Assembly: GCF_002909235.1 (NCBI RefSeq)
Contig: NZ_PHQQ01000035.1
Location: forward strand, 1-39,402
DNA length: 39,402 nucleotides
Direction: 5' to 3'
Source of the DNA: Arenibacter catalasegens
GTDB taxonomy: Bacteria > Bacteroidota > Bacteroidia > Flavobacteriales > Flavobacteriaceae
A program made the translations under genes and the position numbers. The stretch's first letter is position 1, and every line of letters starts with the position of its first letter. This document shows, piece after piece, positions 6,649 to 16,360 of this stretch. The notes under the pieces are model-generated. The model was not told the DNA's origin, searched no databases, and worked only from the letters and a program-made list of their open reading frames with translations.

Positions 6649-9495
6649 TTGAAGCAGTTGGCATTTATTTCGAAACCCTTACTTTTATTGATAATTTTGT
6701 TCATCAATGGTCTATGTATAGCACAACATACCAACAAAGTTACGGCTACCTTGAACCCGGAAAACCATGAATTTACCATTCAACAGGAAATTGAGTATGT
6801 AAATAAATCCCAGGACACCTTAAAGCTAATATACCTTAATGATTGGGCAAATGCGTATGCCAATAAAAATACTGCCTTGGCCAAAAGATTTGCTGAAGAA
6901 TTTAAAAAAGGCCTTCATCTTGCAAAAAATGAAGAAAGAGGTAATACTAAAATAGTAAGTACAGTTGATGATGATTATCGTGGATTGGATTGGGAATATG
7001 CCCCAGGTAAGGATATTATTAAAATAAGCCTTAACCATCCCCTACTACCACAAGGATCGACTAAAATATTCATTACATATAAAGTTAAATTGCCATCCGA
7101 TAAATTCACTACCTATGGATATAATAATAAAGGCGGTTATTATTTAAAGGATTGGTATCTTACCCCTGCTGTGTATGACGGGAGTTGGCATTTGTATTCC
7201 AATAAGAATTTAGAAGATCTATATACAGATATGGCTGACACTTCCATAGAACTCATTATACCGGAATATTTATATGCAGTCTCTAATTTTCATGAATTAA
7301 ACAAAAACGTAGAAGGAAATCTTCAACATATTTATTTTCAGGGAGTTAAACAGAAAAGTGGGGAAGTTATAATAAGTTCATCCAAAAAATTTGTAAAGCA
7401 TATAACCCCGGAACTAACAATTTTAACCGACCTGGAATCTCCAAGATACGATCCTATTGCTTCTGGAATTTCTATTAATAGGGTATCTAAGTATATCTAT
7501 GAAAACCTGGGCGATTTCCCTCATAAACATATATTGGTAAGTGAATTGGACTATAATAAAGATCCACTATATGGCATAAATCAACTTCCAAGTTTTATAC
7601 GACCCTATGAAGAGCAGTTTCAATTTGAAATGAAATTTCTAAAAACTGCAATCAATAGTTTTATTAAGGAAACTATGTTTCTTGATACCCGCAATGAAAA
7701 ATGGGTTACCGATGCCATTTTAAACTATCTGATGATCGGCTTTGTGGAAGAGTATTATCCGGATCAAAAATTATTAGGAAAATTATCCAATATTTGGGGA
7801 GTGCGTAATTTTCATTTGGCCAAAATGAATTTCAACGAACAATACCCTTTGCTTCATATGCTTTCGGCGAGAAAAAATGTTGACCAATCCCTTACAACAC
7901 CCAACGATTCGCTTATAAAATTCAATCAAAAAATAGCCAACAGATACAAGGCTGGATTAGGGCTTGCCTATTTAGCCGATTACACAGGTAAGGAACATAT
8001 AGATAGAAGTGTAAAGGAGTTTTACATTAATTACAGGTTAAAGCCGTCAACAGCGGCAGATTTCAAATTTATAGTCGTTGAAAACTCTGATAAGGATATT
8101 AATTGGTTTTTTGATGAATACGTGTCCACAACTCAAAAAATCGATTTTAAAATAAAAAGAGTACAGAAATTGACGGATTCGTTGGTCGTTACTTTAAAAA
8201 ATAAAGAAGGTACCAATGTCCCTATCTCCCTTTTCGGTTTAAAAAATGACACAGTGGTTTCTAATTACTGGTTCACGGATATAACAGATGAACAAACGTT
8301 TACCATTCCAAAGAACGGTGAGGACCGTTTGGTTTTGAATTATGACCAGACTATACCCGAATTTAACCAACGTGATAATTGGAAATCACTGAATGGATTC
8401 TTCTCAAGTAACAAAAAGTTGAAATTTCAATTTTTTAAGGATGCCGAAGACCCTTATTACAATCAAGTTTTTTATGTTCCAGTTCTAGGATTCAACAAAT
8501 ATGACGGACTCACTCCAGGGTTGAGATTGCATAACAAAACCTTATTGGAAAGACCCTTCGTTTTTGATTTTGCTCCTTCGTATGCACCTAACGAAAAGAC
8601 CTTTGTGGGTTATGGGAAGTTTAATTTTAGACAATATCACGGTAAAAGTGGATTATACGTTACCAATTATTCCCTTAGGGCCTCTACCTCCCACTTCCAG
8701 GAAAATTCGCGTTACAGTACCGTAAGTCCTTCCATTGGCTTTGGTTGGAGACCCAGTAATCTCTTGCTGAATAAAAGAGAAGCATTAATTTTTAGATCAA
8801 TAAGTGTTTTTCGGGATATAGATCCGAATCTTCAAACTTTGGGCCTACAAACGGATCCAGATTATAACGTTCTCAATGCCAAATATTATAACACCACCAA
8901 TAACATAATTAATTATCTGTCCTGGTCAGTGGACGCACAGTATTCCAATAAATTCACCAAAGTTGCCTACGAACTGGAATATCGTAAACTTTTTGAGAAC
9001 AATAGGCAATTCAATCTACGTTTCTACGCAGGTAAGTTTATTAGAAACGAAACTGCTGGAAACACGGCCTTTTTTAGTTTCGCCCTCGACAGGCCTACAG
9101 ACTACCTTTTTGATTATGATTATTTGGGCAGATCGGAAGGATCTGGAATCTATAGTCAACAAATAATCGTAGCGGAAGGTGGTTTTAAATCCAAATTGGA
9201 AAACCCCTTTGCCAATGATTGGATGGCAACCATGAATACAAGTGTAAATATTTGGCGTTGGATAGAACTTTATGGCGATTTAGGTTTAATTAAAAATAAA
9301 GGAACCAAAGAAAGAGTGGTTTACGACTCGGGCATACGTTTAAATCTGCTTACCGATTATTTTGAGCTTTATCTTCCATTGTACTCGAACAATGGTTGGG
9401 AGATATCCCAACCCGGATATGATCAAAAAATTAGATTTGTCATAACCTTTAGTCCTAGGACGTTAACCGGACTTTTTACCAGAAAATGGTTTTAA
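6649..9495 (+). CDS. M1-like pseudo-aminopeptidase fused to an outer-membrane beta-barrel
   Basis: 948 residues starting at TTG; no closer ATG exists and a good signal peptide follows at once (LLLLIILFINGLCIAQ). Residues about 25-500 follow the M1/gluzincin layout: an N-terminal beta domain (YNKDPLYGIN, LTPAVYDGSWHLYSN) and a helical peptidase region. There is no HExxH anywhere; the aligned segment reads FLKTAINSFIKETM, and the usual (N/H)EGF motif is replaced by VTDAILNY. It should therefore not bind the catalytic zinc. Residues about 590-948 are alternating aromatic strands ending in RKWF, typical of a Bacteroidota outer-membrane barrel with a terminal aromatic. Probably an outer-membrane protein with a periplasmic M1-like substrate-binding part. 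It follows the LOG gene by 12 nt. The exact role is unknown. Confidence 0.75.
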   Translation: MKQLAFISKPLLLLIILFINGLCIAQHTNKVTATLNPENHEFTIQQEIEYVNKSQDTLKLIYLNDWANAYANKNTALAKRFAEEFKKGLHLAKNEERGNTKIVSTVDDDYRGLDWEYAPGKDIIKISLNHPLLPQGSTKIFITYKVKLPSDKFTTYGYNNKGGYYLKDWYLTPAVYDGSWHLYSNKNLEDLYTDMADTSIELIIPEYLYAVSNFHELNKNVEGNLQHIYFQGVKQKSGEVIISSSKKFVKHITPELTILTDLESPRYDPIASGISINRVSKYIYENLGDFPHKHILVSELDYNKDPLYGINQLPSFIRPYEEQFQFEMKFLKTAINSFIKETMFLDTRNEKWVTDAILNYLMIGFVEEYYPDQKLLGKLSNIWGVRNFHLAKMNFNEQYPLLHMLSARKNVDQSLTTPNDSLIKFNQKIANRYKAGLGLAYLADYTGKEHIDRSVKEFYINYRLKPSTAADFKFIVVENSDKDINWFFDEYVSTTQKIDFKIKRVQKLTDSLVVTLKNKEGTNVPISLFGLKNDTVVSNYWFTDITDEQTFTIPKNGEDRLVLNYDQTIPEFNQRDNWKSLNGFFSSNKKLKFQFFKDAEDPYYNQVFYVPVLGFNKYDGLTPGLRLHNKTLLERPFVFDFAPSYAPNEKTFVGYGKFNFRQYHGKSGLYVTNYSLRASTSHFQENSRYSTVSPSIGFGWRPSNLLLNKREALIFRSISVFRDIDPNLQTLGLQTDPDYNVLNAKYYNTTNNIINYLSWSVDAQYSNKFTKVAYELEYRKLFENNRQFNLRFYAGKFIRNETAGNTAFFSFALDRPTDYLFDYDYLGRSEGSGIYSQQIIVAEGGFKSKLENPFANDWMATMNTSVNIWRWIELYGDLGLIKNKGTKERVVYDSGIRLNLLTDYFELYLPLYSNNGWEISQPGYDQKIRFVITFSPRTLTGLFTRKWF

Positions 9496-9605
9496 ATTAT
9501 TGATATATTCTTATATTTTGGTATTATTTTTATGATATTCTCATAATTCTAAAACACCTTTCTGTTTTCTTTAAGGAATTATTAATTATTATCCTCTTCT
9601 ATTCG

Positions 9606-9636
9606 TTGCAAAAACCATAATGATTTGATATTTTTG
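9606..9636 (+). promoter_or_regulatory. Bacteroidota housekeeping promoter of the E1 dehydrogenase gene
   Basis: TTG (9606-9608), 20 nt, then a perfect TAnnTTTG (TATTTTTG, 9629-9636). Transcription would start near 9642, about 15 nt before the ATG at 9658. This excludes the upstream in-frame TTG at 9625 as a start. Confidence 0.6.
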
Positions 9637-9657
9637 CGAGAAACCATAAATTCCGTA

Positions 9658-12069
9658 ATGAATATAGATTCCGAAGCAAGCAGCGATATTTCATTTGACG
9701 ATTTTCAATTACAAATATTGAAAGACTATGAAATTGCCGTCACAAGCAGGGAATGTAGCCTATTGGGAAGAAGGGAAGTGCTGACAGGAAAGGCTAAATT
9801 CGGTATTTTCGGTGATGGTAAAGAGCTCCCACAATTGGCAATGGCCAGATCCTTCAGAGACGGGGATTTTAGAAGTGGCTATTATAGAGATCAAACTTTT
9901 ATGATGGCCTTGAATTTACTTTCACCTAAGGAATTCTTTCATGGATTATACGCTACAACAGATTTAACAAAGGAAACTATGAGTGCCGGTAGGCAAATGG
10001 GTGGACATTTTACAACATTCAGTTTAAATGAGGATGGAAGCTGGAGAGACCTTACCAAACAAAAAAATAGTAGTGCCGATATATCTTGCACGGCCGGACA
10101 AATGCCAAGATTACTTGGCCTAGCGCAAGCCTCTAAAATATATAGGAACGTAAAGGTCCAACAAAGTGCCAAATTTTCCAATAAAGGCAATGAAGTAGCA
10201 TGGGGAACCATTGGAAATGCCAGCACCAGTGAAGGTGTGTTTTTTGAAACTATAAATGCCGCCGGTGTATTGCAAGTACCAATGGTAATTAGTGTTTGGG
10301 ATGATAACTACGGGATATCCGTGCATGCCAAACATCAGACGACCAAAGAGGATATCTCTAAGGTATTGGCAGGTTTTCAAAGGGATAAAGATAATGCAGG
10401 CTATGAAATTTTAAAAGTAAAGGGTTGGGATTATACCGCTTTGATACACGCTTATGAAAATGCCTCGGATATTGCTAGGGACGAACATGTACCTGTAATT
10501 ATCCATATAACAGAACTTACACAACCGCAGGGCCATTCCACCTCAGGGTCTCACGAACGTTATAAAAGTGAGGAACGTCTGCAATGGGAACGTGACAATG
10601 ATTGCAATAAACGCTATAGGGAATGGATACTGGAGAACAAAATTGCAACTGAAGACGATTTAAAAACGTTAGAAAAGAATATTAAAAGACTGGTTAGAAG
10701 TGCACGTAAAGAGGCATGGGAAGAGTTTTTGGCACCACATAAAGAGAAGAAAAAGATTTTGGTGAATTTATTGGAAAATGCTGCCAACTCCAGTCCGAAT
10801 AAAAATTTTATAACCAAAATAAAAAACGATTTAATTGCCATTGAAGAACCCATAAAAAAAGATATGGCTTCCAAGGCTAGAAAAGCCCTACGTTATTTAT
10901 TGGGTGAAAGCAGTAAAGAAAAAGATTCTTTGGCTGCTTGGACCAACAAATTTTTGGAGGAATCCCAAGCCAAGTTCAGCTCCTATCTCTACAACGAGCA
11001 AAACAACAATGCATTAAGTGTTCCTGAAGTTAAACCTACCTATGATGCAGAGCCCGAGGATGTAGATGGCAGAGTAATTTTACGGGATAACTTTGACTTG
11101 CTTTTAGAAAAATACTCACAAGCGCTAATTTTTGGTGAAGATAGCGGGGCCATTGGCGATGTAAATCAAGGATTGGAAGGACTGCAGAAAAAATATGGAG
11201 AACTTCGCGTGGCCGATGTGGGCATTAGAGAGGCCAGTATAATTGGCCAAGGGATAGGAATGGCAATGAGAGGGCTGCGACCAATTGCCGAAATTCAATA
11301 TTTGGACTATATTTTTTATGCCCTATTTACATTAACAGATGACTTATCCACACTATTGTATAGGACTGTGGGGAAACAAAGGGCACCATTAATCGTTAGG
11401 ACCCGAGGGCATAGATTGGAGGGAATATGGCATTCAGGGTCTCAAATGGGTGGATTGATACACTTGTTACGTGGTATGTATATTTTAGTACCAAGAAATA
11501 TGACCAAGGCAGCCGGTTTTTACAATACCCTCATGAAAGGTAACGAACCTGCCCTATTGATTGAAAGTTTAAATGGATATAGACTAAAGGAACCAAAACC
11601 AAATAACTTAGGGGAATTATCCACGCCAATAGGTATTGTGGAGGTAGTAAGACCTGGAAGGGATATTACTTTGCTTTCCTATGGGTCTACCCTGCGAATT
11701 GTGATGCAGGCAGCAGAGGAACTCATAGAGGTAGGTATAGATGCCGAGGTAGTGGATGCTCAAAGTTTGTTGCCCTTCGATTTGCGACACGACTTGCTTA
11801 AGAGTATTAAAAAAACAAGTAGATTATTGATAATAGACGAAGATGTTCCGGGTGGTTGCTCAGCCTATCTAACCCATGAAATTATTGAGAAACAAGGGGC
11901 ATATAAATATTTGGATAGTGCTCCACAAACCCTTACTGCAAAACCTCATAGACCGGCTTATGCTACGGATGGAGACTACTTCTCCAAGCCAAACTCGGAG
12001 GATATTTTTGAAAAAGTATATTCCATTATACACGAATCCAATCCCATGGACTTTCCTAAGCTTAGATAG
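9658..12069 (+). CDS. 2-oxoacid dehydrogenase E1, fused alpha and beta subunits (branched-chain type)
   Basis: 803 residues from the ATG at 9658, chosen because the promoter ends just upstream. Residues about 30-400 are E1-alpha: a thiamine-diphosphate segment TIGNASTSEGVFFETINAAG leading to WDDNYGIS, and the phosphorylation-loop-like GHSTSGSHERYKSEE. Residues about 480-800 are the transketolase-like E1-beta half: FGEDSGAIGDVNQGLEGL, RVADVGIREASIIGQGIGMA, and the C-terminal LLIIDEDVPGGCSAYL. E1 decarboxylates a 2-oxoacid and passes the acyl group to lipoyl-E2. The single-chain alpha-beta layout is common in Bacteroidota and usually assigned to branched-chain 2-oxoacids. E2 and E3 are not in the window, so substrate is by family only. 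Monocistronic. Confidence 0.9.
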   Translation: MNIDSEASSDISFDDFQLQILKDYEIAVTSRECSLLGRREVLTGKAKFGIFGDGKELPQLAMARSFRDGDFRSGYYRDQTFMMALNLLSPKEFFHGLYATTDLTKETMSAGRQMGGHFTTFSLNEDGSWRDLTKQKNSSADISCTAGQMPRLLGLAQASKIYRNVKVQQSAKFSNKGNEVAWGTIGNASTSEGVFFETINAAGVLQVPMVISVWDDNYGISVHAKHQTTKEDISKVLAGFQRDKDNAGYEILKVKGWDYTALIHAYENASDIARDEHVPVIIHITELTQPQGHSTSGSHERYKSEERLQWERDNDCNKRYREWILENKIATEDDLKTLEKNIKRLVRSARKEAWEEFLAPHKEKKKILVNLLENAANSSPNKNFITKIKNDLIAIEEPIKKDMASKARKALRYLLGESSKEKDSLAAWTNKFLEESQAKFSSYLYNEQNNNALSVPEVKPTYDAEPEDVDGRVILRDNFDLLLEKYSQALIFGEDSGAIGDVNQGLEGLQKKYGELRVADVGIREASIIGQGIGMAMRGLRPIAEIQYLDYIFYALFTLTDDLSTLLYRTVGKQRAPLIVRTRGHRLEGIWHSGSQMGGLIHLLRGMYILVPRNMTKAAGFYNTLMKGNEPALLIESLNGYRLKEPKPNNLGELSTPIGIVEVVRPGRDITLLSYGSTLRIVMQAAEELIEVGIDAEVVDAQSLLPFDLRHDLLKSIKKTSRLLIIDEDVPGGCSAYLTHEIIEKQGAYKYLDSAPQTLTAKPHRPAYATDGDYFSKPNSEDIFEKVYSIIHESNPMDFPKLR

Positions 12070-12200
12070 TGGAAGCAACGGATGCCAATGTTTTTAGGGC
12101 ATGGACTATTGTAATTCTTTTTATATTTAATAAATTTTTAACGAACTAATTATTACATTTATCACACTCAAATTATTTAATTTTTTTTTAAATCCCCCCA

Positions 12201-12563
12201 ATGAAAGACCTAGGCCTACTAATTCTTCGCGTTTCTTCTGCTGTTTTAATGATCACTCATGGACTCCCTAAATTTCAAAAACTCCTTGGAGGAAATTTCG
12301 AATTTGGCGATCCCATCGGGATTGGATCAACACCTTCCTTATTTCTTGCGGTTATAGGTGAATTTGTATTCCCCATTTTCGTTCTTGTAGGATTTAAAAC
12401 ACGTTGGGCTACTGTGCCTACTATAATTACCATGTTGGTCGCAACATTTATCGTACATGGTTCCGACTCATTTATTGTAAAGGAAAAAGCTGTTTTATAT
12501 GTATTAACATTTACTACAATCCTTTTATTGGGTCCTGGAAAATATAGTCTGGACAAGAAGTAA
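12201..12563 (+). CDS. DoxX-family inner-membrane protein
   Basis: 120 residues with four hydrophobic segments (about 3-20, 45-65, 70-88 and 95-112). The opening LGLLILRVSSAVLMITHGLPKF is the DoxX signature, where the first helix carries the conserved R and HGLPK. Family members are small quinone- or redox-associated membrane proteins of mostly unproven function. The gene stands alone, separated from the E1 gene by 131 nt and convergent with holA. Confidence 0.88.
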   Translation: MKDLGLLILRVSSAVLMITHGLPKFQKLLGGNFEFGDPIGIGSTPSLFLAVIGEFVFPIFVLVGFKTRWATVPTIITMLVATFIVHGSDSFIVKEKAVLYVLTFTTILLLGPGKYSLDKK

Positions 12564-12693
12564 ATTGGTCCGATTAGGTGTTTTTTAATTGAAGTTTAAT
12601 CTATCCCGGTAGTCTTGCCTTTTAAATACTTTAAATTGGTTTAGCCCAATAGATTGTAACTATACTTGTGGTTCAAAAAGGTATCGAAATATT

Positions 12694-13692
12694 TTAGAAA
12701 ACTTTGAACAACAACTCTTTTAGAAGATCTGCCTGTGAAATAGAGGATCCAACACCTTTCCCTTTTACATCCAATTCCCTTAGATTGGATATAATTTCAC
12801 TGACACGCCTCATGGGATAGTTCTTTGCTGCCGCCTGAATTTCTGCGACGAAAAAAGGCCTTATACCCAATGCGGATGAAACACTTTTTGGGGAATGGTC
12901 CTTTAGTCCGTGATAAGTGAGCACTTGAATAAAAAAAGAATACATCAAAGTAATGGTCAAAACAAAAGGATTGTCCTTTGGGTTTTGGGCAAAATAGCTA
13001 ACAATTCTTGTGGCCTTTACAACATCCCTATCCACTATGGCCTTTTTAAGTTCAAAATTATTGTAATCTTTACTTATTCCAATATTGATTTCAATGGCTT
13101 CAGGAGTTATTTCAATTCCTTTAGGGACAACCAAACACAGTTTTTCAAGTTCTTTGTCGATCTTCCCCAAATCTGTACCTAAAAATTCAACCAATAAATT
13201 GGCCGCCTTGAATGTGATTCCATAACCTCTGGAATGTAAAGATTTTTTAATCCAATCCGCTACCTGATTTTCGTAAAGCTTTTTACTTTCAAATATAATC
13301 CCCGATTTATTAATGGATTTATACAATTTTTTACGCTTATCCAGCTTATTGTACTTATAGCATAAAACCAATACTGTAGAAGGTTGTGGTTGATCGGCAT
13401 AAGAAACCAAATTTTCTATTGACCGGGACAAATGTTGTGCCTCCTTTACAATGACTACTTGGCGTTCGGACATCATGGGATATCTCTTAGCATTGCCAAC
13501 AATGTCTTCAATGGAAACTTCCTTGCCGTACAGGATTACCTGATTAAATCCTCGTTCTTCCTCCGTAAGGACATTTTTTTCAATATACTCTGCAATTTTA
13601 TCAATATAATACGGTTCCTCCCCTGTTAGAAAATATATAGGGGCAATATTTCCATTTTTTATACTGCTAACAATTTGTTTTACCTCGTCCAT
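12694..13692 (-). CDS. holA: DNA polymerase III delta subunit (clamp-loader)
   Basis: 332 residues, normal for HolA. The N-terminal IYFLTGEEPYYIDKIAEYIE and the following GKEVSIEDIVGNAKRYPMMSERQVVIVKEAQ are the typical delta AAA+-like fold without Walker motifs. The middle GTDLGKIDKELEKL and the C-terminal collar-domain helices, ending SQADLLKELLFKVF, also match. Delta is the wrench that opens the beta clamp in the clamp-loader complex. It is divergent from the HSDR_N-type gene with only 26 nt between starts, so the two promoters must overlap. Confidence 0.95.
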   Translation of the reverse strand: MDEVKQIVSSIKNGNIAPIYFLTGEEPYYIDKIAEYIEKNVLTEEERGFNQVILYGKEVSIEDIVGNAKRYPMMSERQVVIVKEAQHLSRSIENLVSYADQPQPSTVLVLCYKYNKLDKRKKLYKSINKSGIIFESKKLYENQVADWIKKSLHSRGYGITFKAANLLVEFLGTDLGKIDKELEKLCLVVPKGIEITPEAIEINIGISKDYNNFELKKAIVDRDVVKATRIVSYFAQNPKDNPFVLTITLMYSFFIQVLTYHGLKDHSPKSVSSALGIRPFFVAEIQAAAKNYPMRRVSEIISNLRELDVKGKGVGSSISQADLLKELLFKVF

Positions 13693-13718
13693 TTAAAAAA
13701 ATTCATCAACTTTGCAAC

Positions 13719-14165
13719 ATGCAACCTTTAAATTATCCCTCATATCCCTTTCGATTCAAAAATAGGGAAAATAAAATCTATATTTTTGATGTCATACGTA
13801 AAAAGTTTGTGGTCTTACAACCCGAAGAATGGGTTCGCCAACACGTGGTGCACAATCTGATTTCCGATAAGAATTATCCCCAAGCCCATATCAACGTTGA
13901 AAAGCAACTGCTCATTAATAAGTTAAAAAAAAGATATGATGTGGTGGTCTTCAATCCTAGCGGGAGTATTGAGATACTGGTGGAATGCAAATCCCCAGAT
14001 ATTAAAATAACCCAACTGGTTTTTGATCAAATTGCCCGTTACAACCTTAATCTTAAAGCAAAATATTTAATGGTCACCAATGGGATGAATCATTTTTTTT
14101 GCAAAATGGATTTCGACAAAGAACAATATAGTTTTCTTAAGGATATTCCCTCTTATCACCCTTAA
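13719..14165 (+). CDS. HSDR_N_2-type restriction-nuclease-like protein (solitary)
   Basis: 148 residues. A PD-(D/E)xK nuclease fold is suggested by DVVVFNPSGSIEILVECKSPDIKIT: the Asp and the later E-C-K supply the expected active-site residues, and a QIARYN helix follows. This matches the stand-alone 'type I restriction enzyme R, N-terminal domain' proteins common in Bacteroidota. No methylase, specificity subunit or helicase is nearby, so it is not part of a restriction system here. A CAACTTTG -7-like element at 13707-13714 lies 4 nt from the ATG, so the mRNA may be nearly leaderless. Its linkage to holA is a common flavobacterial arrangement in my recollection, not checked. Confidence 0.8.
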   Translation: MQPLNYPSYPFRFKNRENKIYIFDVIRKKFVVLQPEEWVRQHVVHNLISDKNYPQAHINVEKQLLINKLKKRYDVVVFNPSGSIEILVECKSPDIKITQLVFDQIARYNLNLKAKYLMVTNGMNHFFCKMDFDKEQYSFLKDIPSYHP

Positions 14166-14326
14166 CTTTTAACTTGGATTAGACCAAAATGCAATTTGAT
14201 ATAGATAAATATGAAGTGCCTAGTTAATTAAATATTCATAGTCATTTAAAAATATTTCTTTACATTGCCACCTTGATCCATAATCATCTAATTTGAATAT
14301 TTACCCGTTTCTTGGGTATTATAGGA

Positions 14327-15331
14327 ATGTTAAAAATAGCAGTTGTCATACTTAATTGGAACGGTGAAGCACTTTTAAAAAAGTTTCTTCCTTCCGTGAC
14401 CACATATTCCAAAGGGGCTGAACTTTATGTTGCCGACAATGCATCCACTGATGGGTCCATTGCCTTTCTAAAAAACAACTATCCCGAAATAACCATAATC
14501 CAAAATTTGCACAATGGAGGTTATGCAAAAGGCTACAATGATGCCTTGGCCAATGTTGATGCCGATATATATTGCTTGTTGAATTCAGATGTGGACGTAA
14601 CCCAAGATTGGTTGTTACCTATAATGAAGGAATTTCAAGAGAACCCCCTCGCGGCTATAATCCAGCCCAAAATATTGGATTATAAGAATAAGACCCATTT
14701 TGAATACGCCGGGGCGGCAGGAGGATTTATAGACAAATATGGATATCCTTTTTGTAGGGGACGAATATTTAATGAATTGGAGGAGGATAATGGCCAATAC
14801 GATGATGTAAAGGAAATATTTTGGGCTACTGGGGCTTGTTTGTTTATAAGGAGCAAAGTATTTGCGGAGCTTAAAGGATTTGACGAGGATTACTTTGCCC
14901 ATCAAGAGGAAATAGATTTATGCTGGAGGGCAAATAACAAGGGATTTAAGGTGTTTTATGTTGGTGAATCATCTGTGTATCATTTGGGAGGTTCTACCTT
15001 AAGTAACATGAATCCAAAAAAGACTTATCTTAATTTTAGAAATTCCCTTTATTCCATTGTTAAAAACCTTCCGGCTAAAAAAGCATTTAGGATAATACTC
15101 TTACGATTGGTTTTAGATGGTTTAGCAGCTATCAATTTTATATTTCAGGCTAGACCCAAACATTTCTGGGCGGTTATAAGGGCACATTTTAGTTTTTATA
15201 GCAGTTTCAGGTCCATATATAAAAAGCGTGAAAAGGTCCATTTTGCAAGTAATTATTATGCGGCAAAATCCATTGTTTGGTCGCATTACGTAAATCATGT
15301 AAAAAAATTTAACATTTTAGTAAAAGATTAA
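14327..15331 (+). CDS. Family 2 glycosyltransferase (rhamnosyltransferase-like)
   Basis: 334 residues from the ATG at 14327; the TTG at 14312 is less likely because the GT2 core begins at once with LKIAVVILNWNG. Landmarks are ADNASTDGS (nucleotide-sugar binding), LLNSDVDV (DxD metal site) and HQEEIDLCWRA (catalytic ED-like motif followed by W-R), then YHLGGSTL. This is the GT2_4/WbbL-like layout that adds sugars such as rhamnose to surface polysaccharide. The C-terminal 90 residues are basic and amphipathic, with one hydrophobic patch, which suggests membrane association. It stands alone, not in a polysaccharide cluster. Confidence 0.9.
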   Translation: MLKIAVVILNWNGEALLKKFLPSVTTYSKGAELYVADNASTDGSIAFLKNNYPEITIIQNLHNGGYAKGYNDALANVDADIYCLLNSDVDVTQDWLLPIMKEFQENPLAAIIQPKILDYKNKTHFEYAGAAGGFIDKYGYPFCRGRIFNELEEDNGQYDDVKEIFWATGACLFIRSKVFAELKGFDEDYFAHQEEIDLCWRANNKGFKVFYVGESSVYHLGGSTLSNMNPKKTYLNFRNSLYSIVKNLPAKKAFRIILLRLVLDGLAAINFIFQARPKHFWAVIRAHFSFYSSFRSIYKKREKVHFASNYYAAKSIVWSHYVNHVKKFNILVKD

Positions 15332-15364
15332 CTAAATTGGTCTCGCAAAATATTGCGATTTATA

Positions 15365-15372
15365 TAATTTTG
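15365..15372 (+). promoter_or_regulatory. -7 element upstream of the OmpA lipoprotein gene
   Basis: A perfect TAnnTTTG match, TAATTTTG. A TTG upstream (15337-15339) is too far for the usual 19-nt spacer, so only the -7 element is claimed. The leader to the ATG at 15428 is about 50 nt. Confidence 0.4.
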
Positions 15373-15427
15373 CCTACATTAAGTCATAACTTTAAAATTA
15401 TAAATTATTAATTCTATTATCATAACT

Positions 15428-16276
15428 ATGAGAAAAATCATTTTAGGCTGTTTAGGTATTACCCTTTTGTTGTCTTCATGTGTATCGCAGAAAAAATTTG
15501 CGGATATGGAAACAAAAGCGAAGGAAGCACAAGATCTATTAAATTCCGCGACAGTTAAATTAAACACCTGTTTGGAGGATAAGGCTGCTGCTACTTCAAA
15601 AATGCAAACTTTGGAAGATCAGAATGCCTTCCTTAAAGCTAATAATCAAGACTTAATTAATAATATGGGCAACCTTACTACCCTTACAAGTAAAGGTGCC
15701 GATAACTTGGAGAAATCCTTGGAAAGTTTAAAAGAAAAAGACCTTACTATAAGAAAGCTTAGTGATGCCATTACTAGAAGGGATTCTGTAAACTTATCAC
15801 TAGTTCAAAGTTTAAAAGGTGTTCTTGGAAACATGGATGATGAGGATATCGAAATCAGCGTAGAAAAAGGTGTTGTTTTCGTTTCAATCTCTGACAAACT
15901 TTTGTTTAGAAGTGGTAGCTTCAATGTAACCAATAGAGCCAAAGAAATTTTAGGTAAGGTTGCACAAGTAGTTAATAACAAACCAGATTTCGAATTTATG
16001 GTAGAAGGTCATACTGATACCGATCCTTATAACAGTGGAGTATTATATGACAACTGGGATTTAAGTGTTAAACGTGCTACTTCTGTTGTACGTATTTTAC
16101 AAAAAGATTACGGTGTTGACCCTAAGCGTATGACTGCTGCAGGAAGAGGAGAATACCTTCCCCTTTCTCCATCGGATAAAGCTAAAAATAGAAGAACCCG
16201 TATTGTTGTTCTTCCTAAAATTGATCAATTCTACAGTATGATCGAAGAAGGAATGAAAGATCCTAAGATTAACTAA
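15428..16276 (+). CDS. OmpA-family peptidoglycan-associated lipoprotein with coiled coil
   Basis: 282 residues. The signal ends in a lipobox LLSSC with Cys18 as the lipidated residue. Residues about 25-125 are heptad-like and rich in Lys, Glu and Leu (coiled coil). Residues about 150-270 form an OmpA C-terminal domain: FRSGSFNVTNRAKEIL, VEGHTDTDPY, NWDLSVKRATSVVRIL and the NRRTRIVV ending. The Asp of the LS-x-x-R region and the Arg of NRRTRI that grip diaminopimelate are present. It probably tethers the outer membrane to peptidoglycan. A degenerate paralogue lies at 22078-22884. Confidence 0.92.
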   Translation: MRKIILGCLGITLLLSSCVSQKKFADMETKAKEAQDLLNSATVKLNTCLEDKAAATSKMQTLEDQNAFLKANNQDLINNMGNLTTLTSKGADNLEKSLESLKEKDLTIRKLSDAITRRDSVNLSLVQSLKGVLGNMDDEDIEISVEKGVVFVSISDKLLFRSGSFNVTNRAKEILGKVAQVVNNKPDFEFMVEGHTDTDPYNSGVLYDNWDLSVKRATSVVRILQKDYGVDPKRMTAAGRGEYLPLSPSDKAKNRRTRIVVLPKIDQFYSMIEEGMKDPKIN

Positions 16277-16301
16277 GGATTACTTCAGTATAAAATTAAA
16301 A

Positions 16302-16326
16302 AGCGACCAATTTGGTCGCTTTTTTT
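16302..16326 (+). terminator. Rho-independent terminator of the OmpA lipoprotein gene
   Basis: AGCGACCAA (16302-16310) pairs with TTGGTCGCT (16312-16320), followed by a T run to 16326. In practice the apical bases open into a small loop, leaving a 7-8 bp stem. It starts 26 nt after the OmpA stop codon. Confidence 0.8.
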
Positions 16327-16360
16327 ATGGAATAAATCCTAATTGTACAATTCTTTAATA

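Noticed and set aside
9625..9657. Upstream TTG as the E1 dehydrogenase start
   Set aside because: It falls inside the promoter between the -33 and -7 elements, upstream of the predicted transcription start.
13719..14165. Restriction-modification system
   Set aside because: Only a stand-alone nuclease-like domain is present; no methylase, specificity or translocase gene lies nearby.
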